NCBI GenBank assembly: GCA_016584495.1
Contig: WAID01000001.1
Span: 620,001-684,000, forward strand
Reading direction: 5' to 3'
From: Celoporthe dispersa
Lineage: Eukaryota > Ascomycota > Sordariomycetes > Diaporthales > Cryphonectriaceae
DNA: 64,000 nucleotides
Shown piece by piece: positions 11,201 through 22,500 of this stretch (its first letter is position 1; each line of letters begins with the position of its first letter). Both the position numbers and the translations under genes were made by a program. The notes under the pieces are model-generated. The model saw only the letters and a program-made list of their open reading frames with translations. It was not told the origin of the DNA and ran no database searches.

Positions 11201-12094
11201 ATGGTCCTCGTCGCGCGCCCAGTTGAGGAGCTGGAGGGCGCGCGTGGCGACAGGAGGCTGGCGCTGGGTTCGGAAGGTGTGCGAGGTTTGCATGTCTTGG
11301 CTGTTGGGTTCGGGAGGAGGGGCCACGGAGCCTTGCGAGGAGGAGAAGGGGAAGGCTGGTGGTGGGAGAGGGGTTTCTAGGTGGGTGTCGCTTAGGCCCT
11401 CGTCTTCGTCTGTTCTTTCGTCGTAGCGGGTTGTTCCCGGGGTGGTTCCTGGAGTTGGGAGTTCCGGAGGACTGGTGCTTCCCATGTGCTTAAATGGTTC
11501 ATTTCATGTTAGTATTTATGAAGTCTTTTTCCTTCTTTATTTTAGAGCAGAGAAAGTTTGAGGCTCAAGAACAAGAAAAGGATAAATGATCAAACATACC
11601 GGACCACGTGTCGGTGTCTGCGGACTACTGACAGGCGAAGACCGACCACGCCGACGAAGAGTCTCAGGAGTAGCAAGACCATTATCGCCGTCCTCGCCGT
11701 CATCACCTCCTTCCTCGCGTTGGCCCCTTGCAGCAGCTGAGATCCCAAGCTCACCAAGGATCTCCTCCTCACCAAAACTAAGACCACCGCCTCGGGGAGT
11801 ACCAATCCGAGGCGTGCGCGGAGGCACATCCACACTCCTTGTCCGATCATACCCCTCAAAAACCCTTCGGATCACTTCATCCGCCACCTGCCACGTCCCA
11901 CCATCCCATACCCCGCTAGAAAACCTGTTCGCAATCGCCGCTGCTCTCTCCTCCGGCGAGAGGCCCGGCGTGGCTGCGAACGTGTCTTCCCAGTAGAGCC
12001 TAACGCGGCTTGTGGCCTGTGGGTAGGCTTCTCTTAGGCGCTGGATGAACTCCGCGTCTAGCGGTCTGAGATCTTCTTCTTGTTGTTGGGACAT
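8267..12094 (-). CDS. Orphan protein of about 1202 residues (frameshifted once), acidic nuclear-type C-terminus
   Basis: Exons are 12094-11600, 11488-8741 and 8631-8267, with introns of 111 nt (GTATGT, CTAAC branch, AAG) and 109 nt (GTAATG, ACAG). I recognise no family. The N-terminus begins MSQQQEEDLRPLDAEF and contains RVRLYWEDTFAATPG, followed by low-complexity Pro/Ser/Thr regions. The large central exon is rich in Arg, Trp and Tyr and helical in look (for example ENWYYENCIAQDGVGFQGWV and ALIDHMAKMDGPVRKTRFYP), with a Q5 run. The last exon encodes a Glu/Asp tract, the basic motif LKRPRS and then eight Asp (8441-8464), a pattern typical of nuclear proteins. A single missing base near 9176-9178 breaks the frame between GDEVAIT and QTAALDAIRRGI; adding one base gives 3609 nt. 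Start alternative: an in-frame ATG at 12343, less likely because its extension is low-complexity. Head-to-head with the 699-residue orphan. Confidence 0.7.
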
Positions 12095-12943
12095 GGTGAT
12101 TTGCAAGAGTATTGATTTACGGTGGGCTGCTCGGGGCGGCTGGAGGAGGTGAATGCCTCCAGTCGGCGTCAGCCTTTGATTGAGAGAGTGAGAGAGAATG
12201 CAAAGTTGAGACGATGAGGTTTTGCCAAACCAAGATCGTGAGGAAGGAGCAGAGGTGGTAAAGGGGAGAAGCAAAAAGGGTTCGGGAGCAAGAACAAAAG
12301 GATGCAAAGAAGAAGAGGAGGTGTCTTCAAAAGAAGAGGTCAATTATTTGTCCAAGCCCAGGATGACAATGGCCCTGTCTTTCTTTCTCACATGCATCAA
12401 ATCAAAAAGAAGAAAAAAATCAAATGGAACAGTCAGCTGCAAAATCCGCTACGTTCCCTTGACAAGAAAAAGCAGTACATGTTGCCCAGGAAAGTAAGTA
12501 CATCCATTTTCGGAGACAACATTTCAGTCCCATCTGCATCTTGCTGTGAGCGCCAACAAAGGAAAGTGTAAATAATGAGAAATATGAACAAAGTGGTGCT
12601 CCAAGCTTGACGCTTCCGGAAAAGGTCGAGCACAAAGGACCTCGGAGCGCGGTGGCGCGGACCATGCACGGCTACACCGACCAGCGAGAGACTTCAAAGA
12701 AGAAGAGCGTCGTGCCGGGAAGAGAAGAGAGAAAGCCATGGCTGTCTTTGTCTGAAAGAGGCACGCTCACGAGATCTTCTGTCATGATGATGAATGAATG
12801 CAGTTTAGATCGGATCTCATGGGATCGTCGCCGGCCTGCAAAATCTCTGCCAAATTTTCCCATACGCGCCTCTAATGCGCGACATTGATGTAGTTATTGC
12901 GAAAGTGAAGCTTCTTGTTCGTCTTGCCTAGGTACTCATAAGT
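12095..12943. promoter_or_regulatory. Shared 849-nt spacer between two divergent orphan genes
   Basis: Both flanking start codons face outward, so this interval must carry both promoters and 5' UTRs. The left half is purine-rich on the plus strand (A/G tracts around 12225-12320 and 12400-12420). An imperfect hairpin, GGAGGTGAATGCCTCC, sits near 12145-12160. No long convincing frame was found. Confidence 0.55.
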
Positions 12944-15043
12944 ATGTCAAGTTCTCAAGATCAACCCTGTGATGATGATGAACACAGAACAGGACCACTC
13001 GCCACATACTATGGGTCAGACACACCCGCAGGGCTCGGATGGCTCGAAATGGGACCGCCAGGTCGTGCTCTTGGCCAAAGAGAAGCCGACATGGCTGCTT
13101 CTCCATCTCCAGGAGCAGTTGTTGAGGAACACCCAATGGTATCCGGTCAACTTCCCTCCCTGGCGGATGCAAACCGACAGCAAGAGGCGGCACGAGCCGC
13201 CTTTTCAGCAAATTCAGAGTTAATTGCCACCACGCCGCGCAGAACCGCATGGAAGAGAAGTGTGCATCCTTTGTCTGGACCTGATGAGGAGGACCAGAGA
13301 GAGGAGGATGCGCCCCTAGCCACGAGCTCATCCGACCGACGACAACCACCACCATCAACAGCGACAGGATCCTCGCCTCTTGCACCAGCACGAGAAGAAC
13401 ATGAACACGGACAACCAGCAGACCCAAACTGGAGGCCATCCCTGGCAATAGGATCTATCCACGCAGGAGGCCTCAGCCCCAGAGAAGCAGCCCGACGTCA
13501 CATACTACAGTGGGAGCACATCCACGAGTACAACCGGGTCCACAGCCCGCGCGCCCTGCCGACGGTCGAGAGGAACCTAGCAGAAGCCAGGAGGGCCTAC
13601 GAGGAGCTGTGCGCGAGCGATCGCCAGGAGGACCTGGTGCCGCTGGGGCAACTGGCATCGTACCAGAGGGAGTGCATCGAGGCACGCACTGCACTGCTGC
13701 GCAAGACGTTGGCCCAGATAGCCGCAGAGGACGGAGGAGGAGGAGGAGGGCGTGAGCCTATGCGGGTGAACATCCTGGCAGCCTTGAACGGGTATGATAC
13801 GGGAGAGATTGGGTTCTCGGAGAAGTATGCTCTCATATACGCTGGGCGGATCGTGGACACGACCTGTAGGAGCTACTCCGAGTTCACGGTGGACAGGCAG
13901 GAGAGGCTGGACAGCTACCTGGCGCAGTACGGCTCTGGGTATCTGTGGTGGGAGCCACCGCTTGCCAAGGGCGGCGGGAGGGTGTTGGCCAAGAGAAGCA
14001 CCGTCCTCAGGCTGGATAGGGAGGAGAGCAGCTTTAGGGATGTGGAGGGCAGCGGTATCAAGTATCGTGACGATGCTTGTCACTACAAGATCCCGTTGGG
14101 CTTCCGGAGGGATGATCGGCTGAGATGCCGGGCGCGAACGACACAGATGGGAGGATCTGCTGTCGCAGGTGCGAAGAGAAAACGCGAACATATCAAGAAC
14201 GAAAGCATCAAGGAGCAGAGCTCGAGCAGAAACAACCAGGTGCCGACTTCTCCTGCCAATACAAACAATGGCGACGACAGCGACAAAAACAACAACAACA
14301 CGGAGCACCAGGAGACAGACCACATTGAAGACGACAAGCCCATCATCATATTCGACACCCTACTAGACAGCGGCGCCGAGCTGCCCGTCCTGCTCCACGA
14401 CGACCTCAAACTCCTCGGCTTTACCGAGGGCGAAATGATAGCCGCCACCGTCGTCGACATCTGCGCCGTGGCAGCCAAGACCAGCACGGGCTACTGCTTC
14501 GAGCTCCTCGGCGGCCTGGACCTGTATGCCTCCCCGGCGGGGGCCACGGACCACAGCAGGCCCGCGCCGTGGTCCGCAGCCGCACACTTCCAGCCCATCC
14601 GCGTCCTAAAGCTCCCCCCCGAGATCAAGCCCCCTCCCTTTGGCGCCTTCACCTCGGAGAGGCTGTCTGGCATGCTGCCCTTCCTGGCGTACTATGTCGC
14701 CTCCGCCCCCGGGACCGGCCAGATGGAGATGGGCCAGGACAGGCACGACGTGCTGGGCAGGCGGAACATGCCTGGGGGCATGCGGCACGACCCGGTCCGC
14801 CACGCCCCGACCATAGAGCAGAAGCTCAGGCGGAGGCAGGCGAGGACCGTCTCCAAGCTCGGCGGGGCCATCCTGGGCCTGCGGAGGGTGACGTTTGAGT
14901 CCGAGATGGAGGACGGCAGGATGTTGATCGATGAGGATGTCGTGAGCCGGGATGGGAGGGATATCAAGTCGAACCTGATACTGGCCGAGGAGGACGGCAG
15001 CGTGGTTCAGGCGTTTCCTTCGCGTAAAGAGTATAGAGATTGA
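12944..15043 (+). CDS. Orphan protein of 699 residues with retropepsin-like aspartyl protease motifs
   Basis: A single open frame from ATG 12944 to TGA 15043, with no intron needed. Residues 1-150 are polar, disordered, Ser/Pro/Glu-rich. Residues about 165-270 look helical (LSPREAARRHILQWEHIHEY...). Residues about 275-390 form a compact region with aromatic motifs (SEKYALIYAGRIVDTTCRSY, YGSGYLWWEPPLAKGGG). A Lys/Asn/Asp-rich linker covers about 400-460. Then comes FDTLLDSGAELPVLLHDDLK with DSGA at 475-478, and about 125 residues later DVLGRRNM (VLG at 603-605). A hydrophobic strand plus D-S/T-G-A and a later psi-psi-G motif are the two landmarks of retropepsin-fold proteases. I see no reverse transcriptase or integrase, so a domesticated or independent retropepsin-like domain is the best reading, with function unknown. 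It could also be a chance resemblance. Confidence 0.78.
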   Translation: MSSSQDQPCDDDEHRTGPLATYYGSDTPAGLGWLEMGPPGRALGQREADMAASPSPGAVVEEHPMVSGQLPSLADANRQQEAARAAFSANSELIATTPRRTAWKRSVHPLSGPDEEDQREEDAPLATSSSDRRQPPPSTATGSSPLAPAREEHEHGQPADPNWRPSLAIGSIHAGGLSPREAARRHILQWEHIHEYNRVHSPRALPTVERNLAEARRAYEELCASDRQEDLVPLGQLASYQRECIEARTALLRKTLAQIAAEDGGGGGGREPMRVNILAALNGYDTGEIGFSEKYALIYAGRIVDTTCRSYSEFTVDRQERLDSYLAQYGSGYLWWEPPLAKGGGRVLAKRSTVLRLDREESSFRDVEGSGIKYRDDACHYKIPLGFRRDDRLRCRARTTQMGGSAVAGAKRKREHIKNESIKEQSSSRNNQVPTSPANTNNGDDSDKNNNNTEHQETDHIEDDKPIIIFDTLLDSGAELPVLLHDDLKLLGFTEGEMIAATVVDICAVAAKTSTGYCFELLGGLDLYASPAGATDHSRPAPWSAAAHFQPIRVLKLPPEIKPPPFGAFTSERLSGMLPFLAYYVASAPGTGQMEMGQDRHDVLGRRNMPGGMRHDPVRHAPTIEQKLRRRQARTVSKLGGAILGLRRVTFESEMEDGRMLIDEDVVSRDGRDIKSNLILAEEDGSVVQAFPSRKEYRD

Positions 15044-18000
15044 TGTGCTCTGGGGCGGAGGAGAGTCTGATGAGACTCAAATTCAAGTAGTAGTAATCAG
15101 GAATCATACGAACAATGACAAGGCTTCTGTTATGTCGTACAAGTTTGTGTGTCATCAAGTATTGGGTCTTGATTCTGGCAATTTTTATTGATTTGTAGCT
15201 GGATCATTGTGACCAAACATTCCGACCAAGTCATTTGAAGAGGGTAGACTCATAGGACAGGAAGGGAAGAAAGAAAGAAAGAAAGAAAAAAAAGGCCGAC
15301 ATAGGATCATCAAGGCAGTACAAGCGGCAATGACACTAGACAATGTTTAGCAATCTGTTAATCATTCCAAACTCAGCGCTGTTCTTGACATGCACCCAGA
15401 CTTAATCATGCCATCAATCTCACAATCACCTGTCCGTCTCAGCCCAGGCAGCCAAAGGAATCACCCAACCCATCCCACATGCCAATCTCTGCATAAAAAA
15501 AAGATATGCTCGACTGGTGAACATGGAAGAGCAGAGATTCAGTGTCTCAACCTAGGCCTAAGTCAAAAAAAAATCAAAAAAAAAAGGAAGATACCGCCCC
15601 TCCCCCCCCGTCAGGAGACAAAAGTCCAGCCTCTCAAACAAACCACAGAGCCCGCAACAGAAGACGACAAGCTCGAGACGACACCTCCAACGCCACCAGC
15701 TGCCGTGCTTCTGCCGAGCAAGGCATCGTGACCCTCCTGCTGCTCCTCCTGAGCGGCATCAGAGTCCAGATCCAGACTCAGGTTCTGTCTCCGCGAGGGG
15801 GGTTTCGGAGAGCCAGGGGAGGGGGGTCCAGCGCTGCCCTTTTCCACCGCGTCATCTCGTTAGAGAAGGACGAAAAAAAAAAGAACAAGTTGGCCAGGTT
15901 GTAGGAGCTTCGTTTTGAGCTGTCTCGTCCGTGACAAACGTGACAGCAAGCCTCGCCAGCCAACGCCTTACAGAGAGGGAAGGGGTGGGAGGAAATCGAC
16001 CAACGGCCAAGTCCTTACTGCCACCATCTGTGTCAACGGTTCCGGAATGAAAGGGCTGAACCGGAGGAGCCACACGCCAAACCATCGCGTGTGTCCAAGG
16101 AAAAAATCTCCGGGGGGGAGGGGGGGCCGCCCAGCCACCTTTGTTCAGGGGCCCCCGTGCAGCCCAAGCCTCATCTCATCTCTCTTGTCCAAGTTCTCCG
16201 CCTTCTCTTATTTTTTTTCTCTCCCTTCTATTTCTTCTTAATGATCACCAACGGCGCCGACAGGGGGTGCACAAGCTGGAACTTCCTTGTATCATCTGGG
16301 GAGGGAAGCTGATTTGCCTAGCTGAACTAGAATTCCCAACCAGTTGGGCCTCGAAATGCACCCTCCCCCAAAACCAACCAATCAGACCCCCCCAATCTAA
16401 CAAGCCCGTCCCGATCGGGAAGGTAAAGGATCTCGGGGAACGCGGAATACCCAAAAGGCCAAAAGAGAGAGAGAGAGGGAGGGAAAAAAAAGACGAACGA
16501 AACCCAGCAGCTCGGGAATGAGGATGATCGCCCACCATCCCCCCCTTTCAGCCCTGGACGACCCACCCCTGAGTTCTCTTCCCTCCCTTCCAGAAGAAAA
16601 CACGAAAGGGAGAAAGAGAAGAAATTTGGTCCTGCATGCCTGCCTACCTCTGCAGCACAAACCCACGTGCAAGATCCCTGTATGAAGAAAGAGAAAAAGA
16701 GATAAAAGAGCGCAGAGTGCATTGCATGGTTAGGAATTGCATTCAACTGCCATCCCCAGCCAGACAAGTGGGCCAGGTCGGTCAATCGCACTCGGGAAGC
16801 ACAGACGAGACAGGGCCAGCTATAATTGGGATGTGCTACGCCATCTCGACTCCGCGAGATCCGTGCCAAATCTCCGTTTTCCAGGACAGCGAGATGAGGC
16901 AGACACGGAAAGAGAAAGAGAGAGACAGAGAGAGATCGATCTCGGGAGTCGATACAGACCGAGGTAGTCAGTCAGGCACGGGCAACCTCGGTCTGGTAAC
17001 GAAACACACACAAACACTCACTCACTCACTGACACGATGACACCATGAAAGATACAAGTAAAAACACACAATTCTGTCAATCCACTTTTTCTTCATTTTT
17101 TTGGGTCTATTTGGTGGTTGAATATGGCGACCGCGGGTATCCCTTCCGCTGCTCATAGGAGCGAGGAATCCCACCCTGCCAGCCATATTTGCGATGGTGG
17201 ACCGGTTCAAAAGGGTCCGGGGGGGAGCTCTGGTACGGTGGTTTGGTTTAATGGTTGCCAAATAATCCAAGAACATCGCGTGTTCGCTTCGGTGTTCCCC
17301 TTCCAAAGAATTCCTTCTCACGCCCCTTTTTACACAGGAAATAAGATAAAAAAAGAGAAAAAAAAAAGGAAAAAATATTCGCTTCTCCAGGACCAGTTTG
17401 CAGCAATCTGTCCCTGTTGCTTCCTTGGCCCTACAGCCCACCAGAGCCCGAGACACGGGAGAGGAAGTTCAGAGCACTGGTGTGTTGGCATCCGATCCTC
17501 GCGTGACTCGTCGTGCTGGGTCCGGGACGGACGGGGCAAAATCCTGATAAATAATATGATTGTTGGCCGCCGTGCTGACCCAGCTGCCCTCGGTCTCTCC
17601 TGATATCCGCCACCCAATATTAACTTCCGCAGATGCAATCCGGTCTGCGCGCAGCGTGTGCTAGACAAGGTCCTCTCGTCCCTCCCCGGGGTCCCTCAAG
17701 AGTTTGTCCTCCAAGTTGATGTGACAAGGTCGTCCACAATATTCAGAAGTCTCGTTCTTTTGTACGGAACCAAGGCCATAATTTTTTTTGTTTGTTTGGT
17801 TGACGATTTGAATCTTTTTTGTGTGAAATGGTCGGGGGATTTGGGTATAACAGCCTGCCTGACAAGTACCCCGAGTGTGAGGCAGGCCGAGTGTAGTGTC
17901 GAAATATTTCTGGACATGCCGAATCGAAGCGAAAATTCTTTTTTTAAACACGAAGGTAAGAAATGTGCAAGGAGGCCAAACCAAAACTCGCTAAATGCCA

Positions 18001-18223
18001 TGATCGCTGATAACCAGATGCAGTCTTTTTTTTTGTGTGGGTCCGTCTCCGATAGAATGATACACTCGAAATGTTTCGTCGTTGTTTGGGGGGGAGGGAA
18101 AGGAGAAGAAGATGCAACGCCCGTTGTCCGTCGGTCGACGTGGGACACGGAAATGGTACAGTGAAGAGAAGAAACAAGATTTTCCATCTTATCCGTCTTG
18201 GGCCGGTACCGCCGGCGAGTCTA
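15044..18223. other. Gene-free convergent region, 3.2 kb
   Basis: This lies between the 3' ends of the 699-residue orphan (+) and the cyclin gene (-) and probably includes a long cyclin 3' UTR on the right. It contains many homopolymers and simple tracts: an AAAG-type run near 15270-15292, A8-A10 runs near 15495, 15565-15585 and 17340-17375, GA tracts near 16460-16490 and 16910-16935, and a G-rich run near 16110-16125. The open frames here have low-complexity translations, and none is supported. Confidence 0.6.
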
Positions 18224-19566
18224 TTATGGGTGACTTGCCGCGGCGCTGCTGTGCTGGCCCTCGAAGTAGCTCACGAACTGTGACACGCCCTGTTGGGCTC
18301 TTGACAGCCCGGCCTGCGGTGTGGGCGTCACCGGACACCTAGGCGGCAGCTGGGCATACGAGTCCCCGGCCTGGCCGTTGGCGCCGAACGAGGAGCCGTC
18401 GGGGGTGATGGGCGGTGTCATGTAGCCATCGGCAACGCCCTGCGCAGAGCCGTGGCCCTTGTGAGGAGTGCTGTAGATGTTGGCAGTCGGGTTCGCGGAG
18501 CTGAACTCGGCGGGGGGCGTGGCCGGGCCGTTGACCTGGGCCTTGGAGATGCTGGCCTGCTGCGCCAGGAACTCGGCGAGCTTGGTGGAGACCCGCGAGA
18601 AGTGGTTCGACGAGTACTTGCGGGACAGCGTGACCGACGGCTGGTGCAGGTGCTGCGACAGCGTGAGCAGCGTGTCCCGGGCATCACGGTCCCACTCGCC
18701 GTCGTTGACCTCAGGCCGGAGCAGGATGGCCCGCGCCAGGGCGTGGGAGGCCCGCGCCATCGTCGAGGGCTTGGTGGACACGAAGTCGCGGTGGTACAGG
18801 GCGATCTCGCAGATGTAGGCGGTCATGTCCCGGACCTCGCGGTCGTCCTGCTCGTCGGCCCAGATGATGGACTGGAAGAAGTCGACCGTGGGGTGGCCGA
18901 TGTTCCACTCGAGGGTGTTGAGGACGTGCATCTCCATCTGGGTGAACATGCCGGCATCGTAGAGGCCACAGCACATGTTGTTCAGCTCGTTGATCTGAGG
19001 CACCCTGTCCTTCTTGTCGCCATACTTGGCGGCGATCAGCAGCGCCGCACAGCCGACCAGCTGGTAGTGCTGCTTGTAGACGACACGCTTTGAGCAGTAT
19101 CGGTCGAGCAGGTTGATGGTCAGGAACAGCGTCTCCCGCAGGAGCGAGAAGGCGGCGTGTGCCTCGATCAGGAAGTCGATGAGGTAGGGCCGCATGAACC
19201 ACTGGATCTCGCGCTGCATGTCGATGAGGTTGGCATCGGGTAATGTCTCGTCCTTCAGGGGCCGCCACGGTCAGCTTGGTCATGTCCTTCTTCACATCCT
19301 CGGGTGCGCAGGGGAAGGGGGAAAGGGGGGAAAGGGGGGAGCGGGCGGCTGCTCACCTCCATGGCACGGGCGTGCTGCATGATATCCTCGAGATACTCGT
19401 CGCTGACTAGCCTCGAAAGCTCATTGGCGATTGTGATCTGCCTGTCGACCTTTGCATCCCACCTCCTGGCGTGGACAGCGTTCCTGGCGCTCTCGGCCGA
19501 GAACGGGTTGGGCCTCTGGTAGTCGGACTCGAAGACCTCCTCAACCTGCATTGATTGGGATGCCAT
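18224..19566 (-). CDS. G1/S-specific cyclin, Cln/Puc1 type
   Basis: Exons are 19566-19357 and 19252-18224 (intron 104 nt, GTGAGC donor, GAAG acceptor), giving 412 residues. The cyclin box lies at about residues 40-185: MQREIQWFMRPYLIDFLIEA, then SLLRETLFLTINLLDRYCSK, LVGCAALLIAAKYGDKKDRV and HVLNTLEWNIGHPTVDFFQS. These are the conserved MRxxLIDFLxEAH helix and the AAKY(G)D Lys that bind the cyclin-dependent kinase. A second cyclin-fold half runs to about 275. The C-terminal 130 residues are disordered and rich in Ser/Thr-Pro sites (TPPAEF, YMTPPITPDG, CPVTPTPQAG), as expected for CDK-regulated turnover. Cln cyclins activate Cdk1 at START and in polarised growth. The first in-frame ATG giving the conserved MASQSMQVEEVFESDYQRPN start was chosen. 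The gene faces a 17.7-kb gene-free upstream region. Confidence 0.93.
19253..19356 (-). other. Cyclin intron 1 with strong G-run array on the opposite strand
   Basis: A 104-nt intron. On the plus strand, 19311-19339 reads as four G runs (4, 5, 6 and 6 G) separated by AA or AAA, a textbook G-quadruplex pattern on the template strand. The intron RNA is correspondingly C-rich. Confidence 0.8.
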
Positions 19567-22500
19567 CTTGTCTTTTTTTTTTGTGTCCGAGTCGGTAGGT
19601 CGGGAGGATGTGACGAGGTGTGTCGGCGTGCTGCAAGTTTCCCCAGGAAGCTTCGCTCTGGCTGTTGACGTCGTCGGCAGGGGAGAGAAAAAATTAAGCA
19701 CGGTAGGCTGTGCAGGTCGAAGAAACAATGGGCAGTTTAGTGAGTGGTGGTGTGGTGGTTGAGCCGGACAATCTAGACGAGGGCCGACTGTTATTAGTAT
19801 TAATTAAATGAAAGTGATGGGTTGGTCAACAGTAATGTTGTGTGGTATAACGAGAGAATGAACGTCTTGAGTTGGATTTGTTTTTTGGTTTTTTTTTTTG
19901 GTTTTTTTTTTAATGAGTGACAGTGGCGGATGCCAAAGAGAGAGATGGGGGGAGAAGAGAGGAAATGGGATGAAGGGGTCGAGAGAGCCACGGTGAACAG
20001 TGGTTGAGACGGGTAAATGAATGGGGGTTGGATGGGTGGCCGGGAGCACAGGCCGCTTTTAAAAGTGGATAATTGTCTGTCGCTTGGCAAGGTGGACTGT
20101 GCCTGCAAGCTGCAAACTGCACGGTTCTAATTGAACCGACATGGATCTGATCAGCCTCGAGTTCTCTCAAGTTCTCATCTTTCAGGGGTGAATCAAGACA
20201 AGATCTCTCGATCAAGAATCGCTCAAGGCGGCTCAAGCATGCCTCCCACGAGTTGTTCGAAGGGAAGCAGAGCGGAGGGAAGGGAGCGTGTTCTTTTTCT
20301 CATTTCTCGGCCTCGGCCAAATCTTCTTTTTTTTTCTCTTCATGATTCGTTCCATCTCCGCGCCGTCTCGTCCCCACAAAGGGCACAAGGCGTGCCAGCG
20401 TGCCAGGTGAAGAAGCCGGTGGCAAGGCCGGCCACACGCGAAGAACGAGCCTCCCACTTGTGAGATGGACGGTGGTGAAGCTTCTTGATGTGTGGACAGT
20501 GGCGTGGCTGGGCCGAGACGGGAGGGTTCAGGACCTCACTGAAGGCGCCCCTGAGCAGGCCACTTTCGATGCTCTTCCCAGCCCGTCTCTGCACCAGAGC
20601 CAGCCGTCGACGCGGTCACGATGGGGTGTATCTTTCCTTCCCTTTCGGGAAATGGAATTCGAGACTGTAGCGAGGAGATGAGAGTGGGGGGGGGAGGGGA
20701 GAGGGGGCAGAGAGGAGATCCCTTACCGCCACAGGGGACCGTCTTGGCACGGCAGACAAGATTGTACAATTCCTGAGGGTCGGGGCGGGAGCGACGAGTT
20801 AACGTTTCCCACGAGACGCGATACCTCAAGTCGAGGATGGATTGGGCCTGGTCAGGTCGATGATGATGATAAGGCGGCCCTTAGGCATGTACCTGTAGAT
20901 TGGATTACGCCACCAGTCAGAGAAGGGGTTCCAGATGAGTTGTTGTAATGAAGCGCCCGTGGCGCCCTGCCCGTCTGGCATGGTCTGAAGCTCTCTCCCC
21001 TCTCTCTCTCTGCAGGAGATGGGAGGGGGAGGGGGGACGAGGGTTCCCCACGAGCATGTAGGCCGTCATCGCGTCTGACGAGACTGCAGGTCATGCCAAT
21101 CGAACAATGCTAAGGCTAGGGACAGACGGCAAGGCACGTTGCCTCTGACTTGGCCATGTGGGTCACGAAGGGATCCAACGGGTGACGTGGTGACATACCT
21201 TCTCCCTCTCTCAACACCTGGAAGAGCTCCAATGCCTCACCGCGATCGGGATCATGCAGAGCATCCAGGTCCTGTGTCCTCAAGCTGATCGTGGTGTCGA
21301 TGACCTTCTCTTTCTCTCTATCTCTCTCGGATTCCTGGCCTCCTGGTAGGACGGGTGTACGACACGGGAGGGCTGGTCGGAGAGGGAAGGCGAGCTTCGA
21401 TGTCGTCGAGGCGGCACCAAGGGATCGGAAAGGGGGGGGTGGTGGGAGCGGGTGGGGAGGAGATTAGGAGATTCCTCGTCGTCGAGCCGAGGAATTCCAG
21501 CGTGGGATTGGGTTGGTGTGGGATCGAGGTTGCGCTTGAGCAGAGGTTGGAATGCGGAAAAGATGGAGTCGCGGAATTGAAATCTCGGGAAGGGGTTTAT
21601 AAGAGAGGGGGGTTCAATTCCTCTTTTATGCCTCCTGTGGTTTTTTCCCAAGATTGCCAACTATGTGGGCTCGATCGATCCGCTTCCTGCAGTGCAAGGA
21701 CTCTGGGGACCTTGTTCTGGCGCTGTGGCTGTCCGGTCCTGTGATGTGGACGTGGAACTGCAGCAGCTGCTGGGGGTCTGGGTCGTGTGTGGGGAGGGGG
21801 AGGACTGTCGACGTGCCCAGTCTGGAGAGGGGAGGGGGGGTGTGGTATGTCTCTTTTCCTTCCCTTCTCTTCTCCCTGGTAAGAAGAAAAGAAGATGGCA
21901 GGTTAGAAGGAATTAAGTGCGTGAGAGAGAGGAGCGGAGGGGATGGAATGAATGGCGGATGACGAAGGAGAAGGGGAGGAGAGAGAGCAGTAGTGGCGGA
22001 CGGGGTGAGAGAGGAGGGAGAGGAGATATTTGCAGCTGCAGCACGCAGAGTGGACAGAAGGTGTAGGTGTAGGAGGTGGGACGTCAACCGGCAGAGGGAT
22101 TGGACAGGAGGTCCAATCTTGCACCTCTGGCTGCAGGGAATGTCCCCATACTGTGGTACAGCTCGAGTCGCCGCTGGGCTGCCCAGACGGTGCGGTGTCC
22201 CTGCCCTGGGGGCGCATGGCACAGTGCCTAGCAGGCGGGACTGGCGTGCCCTCCCCCCCGGTCCACCACAGTACAGAGCGGTACTATGGGTACGTAGAGG
22301 ACAGGGGGGGGCTTAGGCTCAGGAGCGGGTTGAGGTGCCAGGGACCAGGGACCAGGATGGTCCTGGGCTCGCAGGTGAGGGGGGGGACGGGGGAGGGAAG
22401 GAGGTATCCTCCCGGCAGCGGCACCAGCCTGGAGATACCTCCAAACGCGAAAAGGCAGCGCCGTGCACGAACAAGACGTGCAGGCCACTACTGCTACATA

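Noticed and set aside
18452..19093. 213-codon plus-strand frame
   Set aside because: Antisense to the cyclin box; a product of the G/C-rich third positions.
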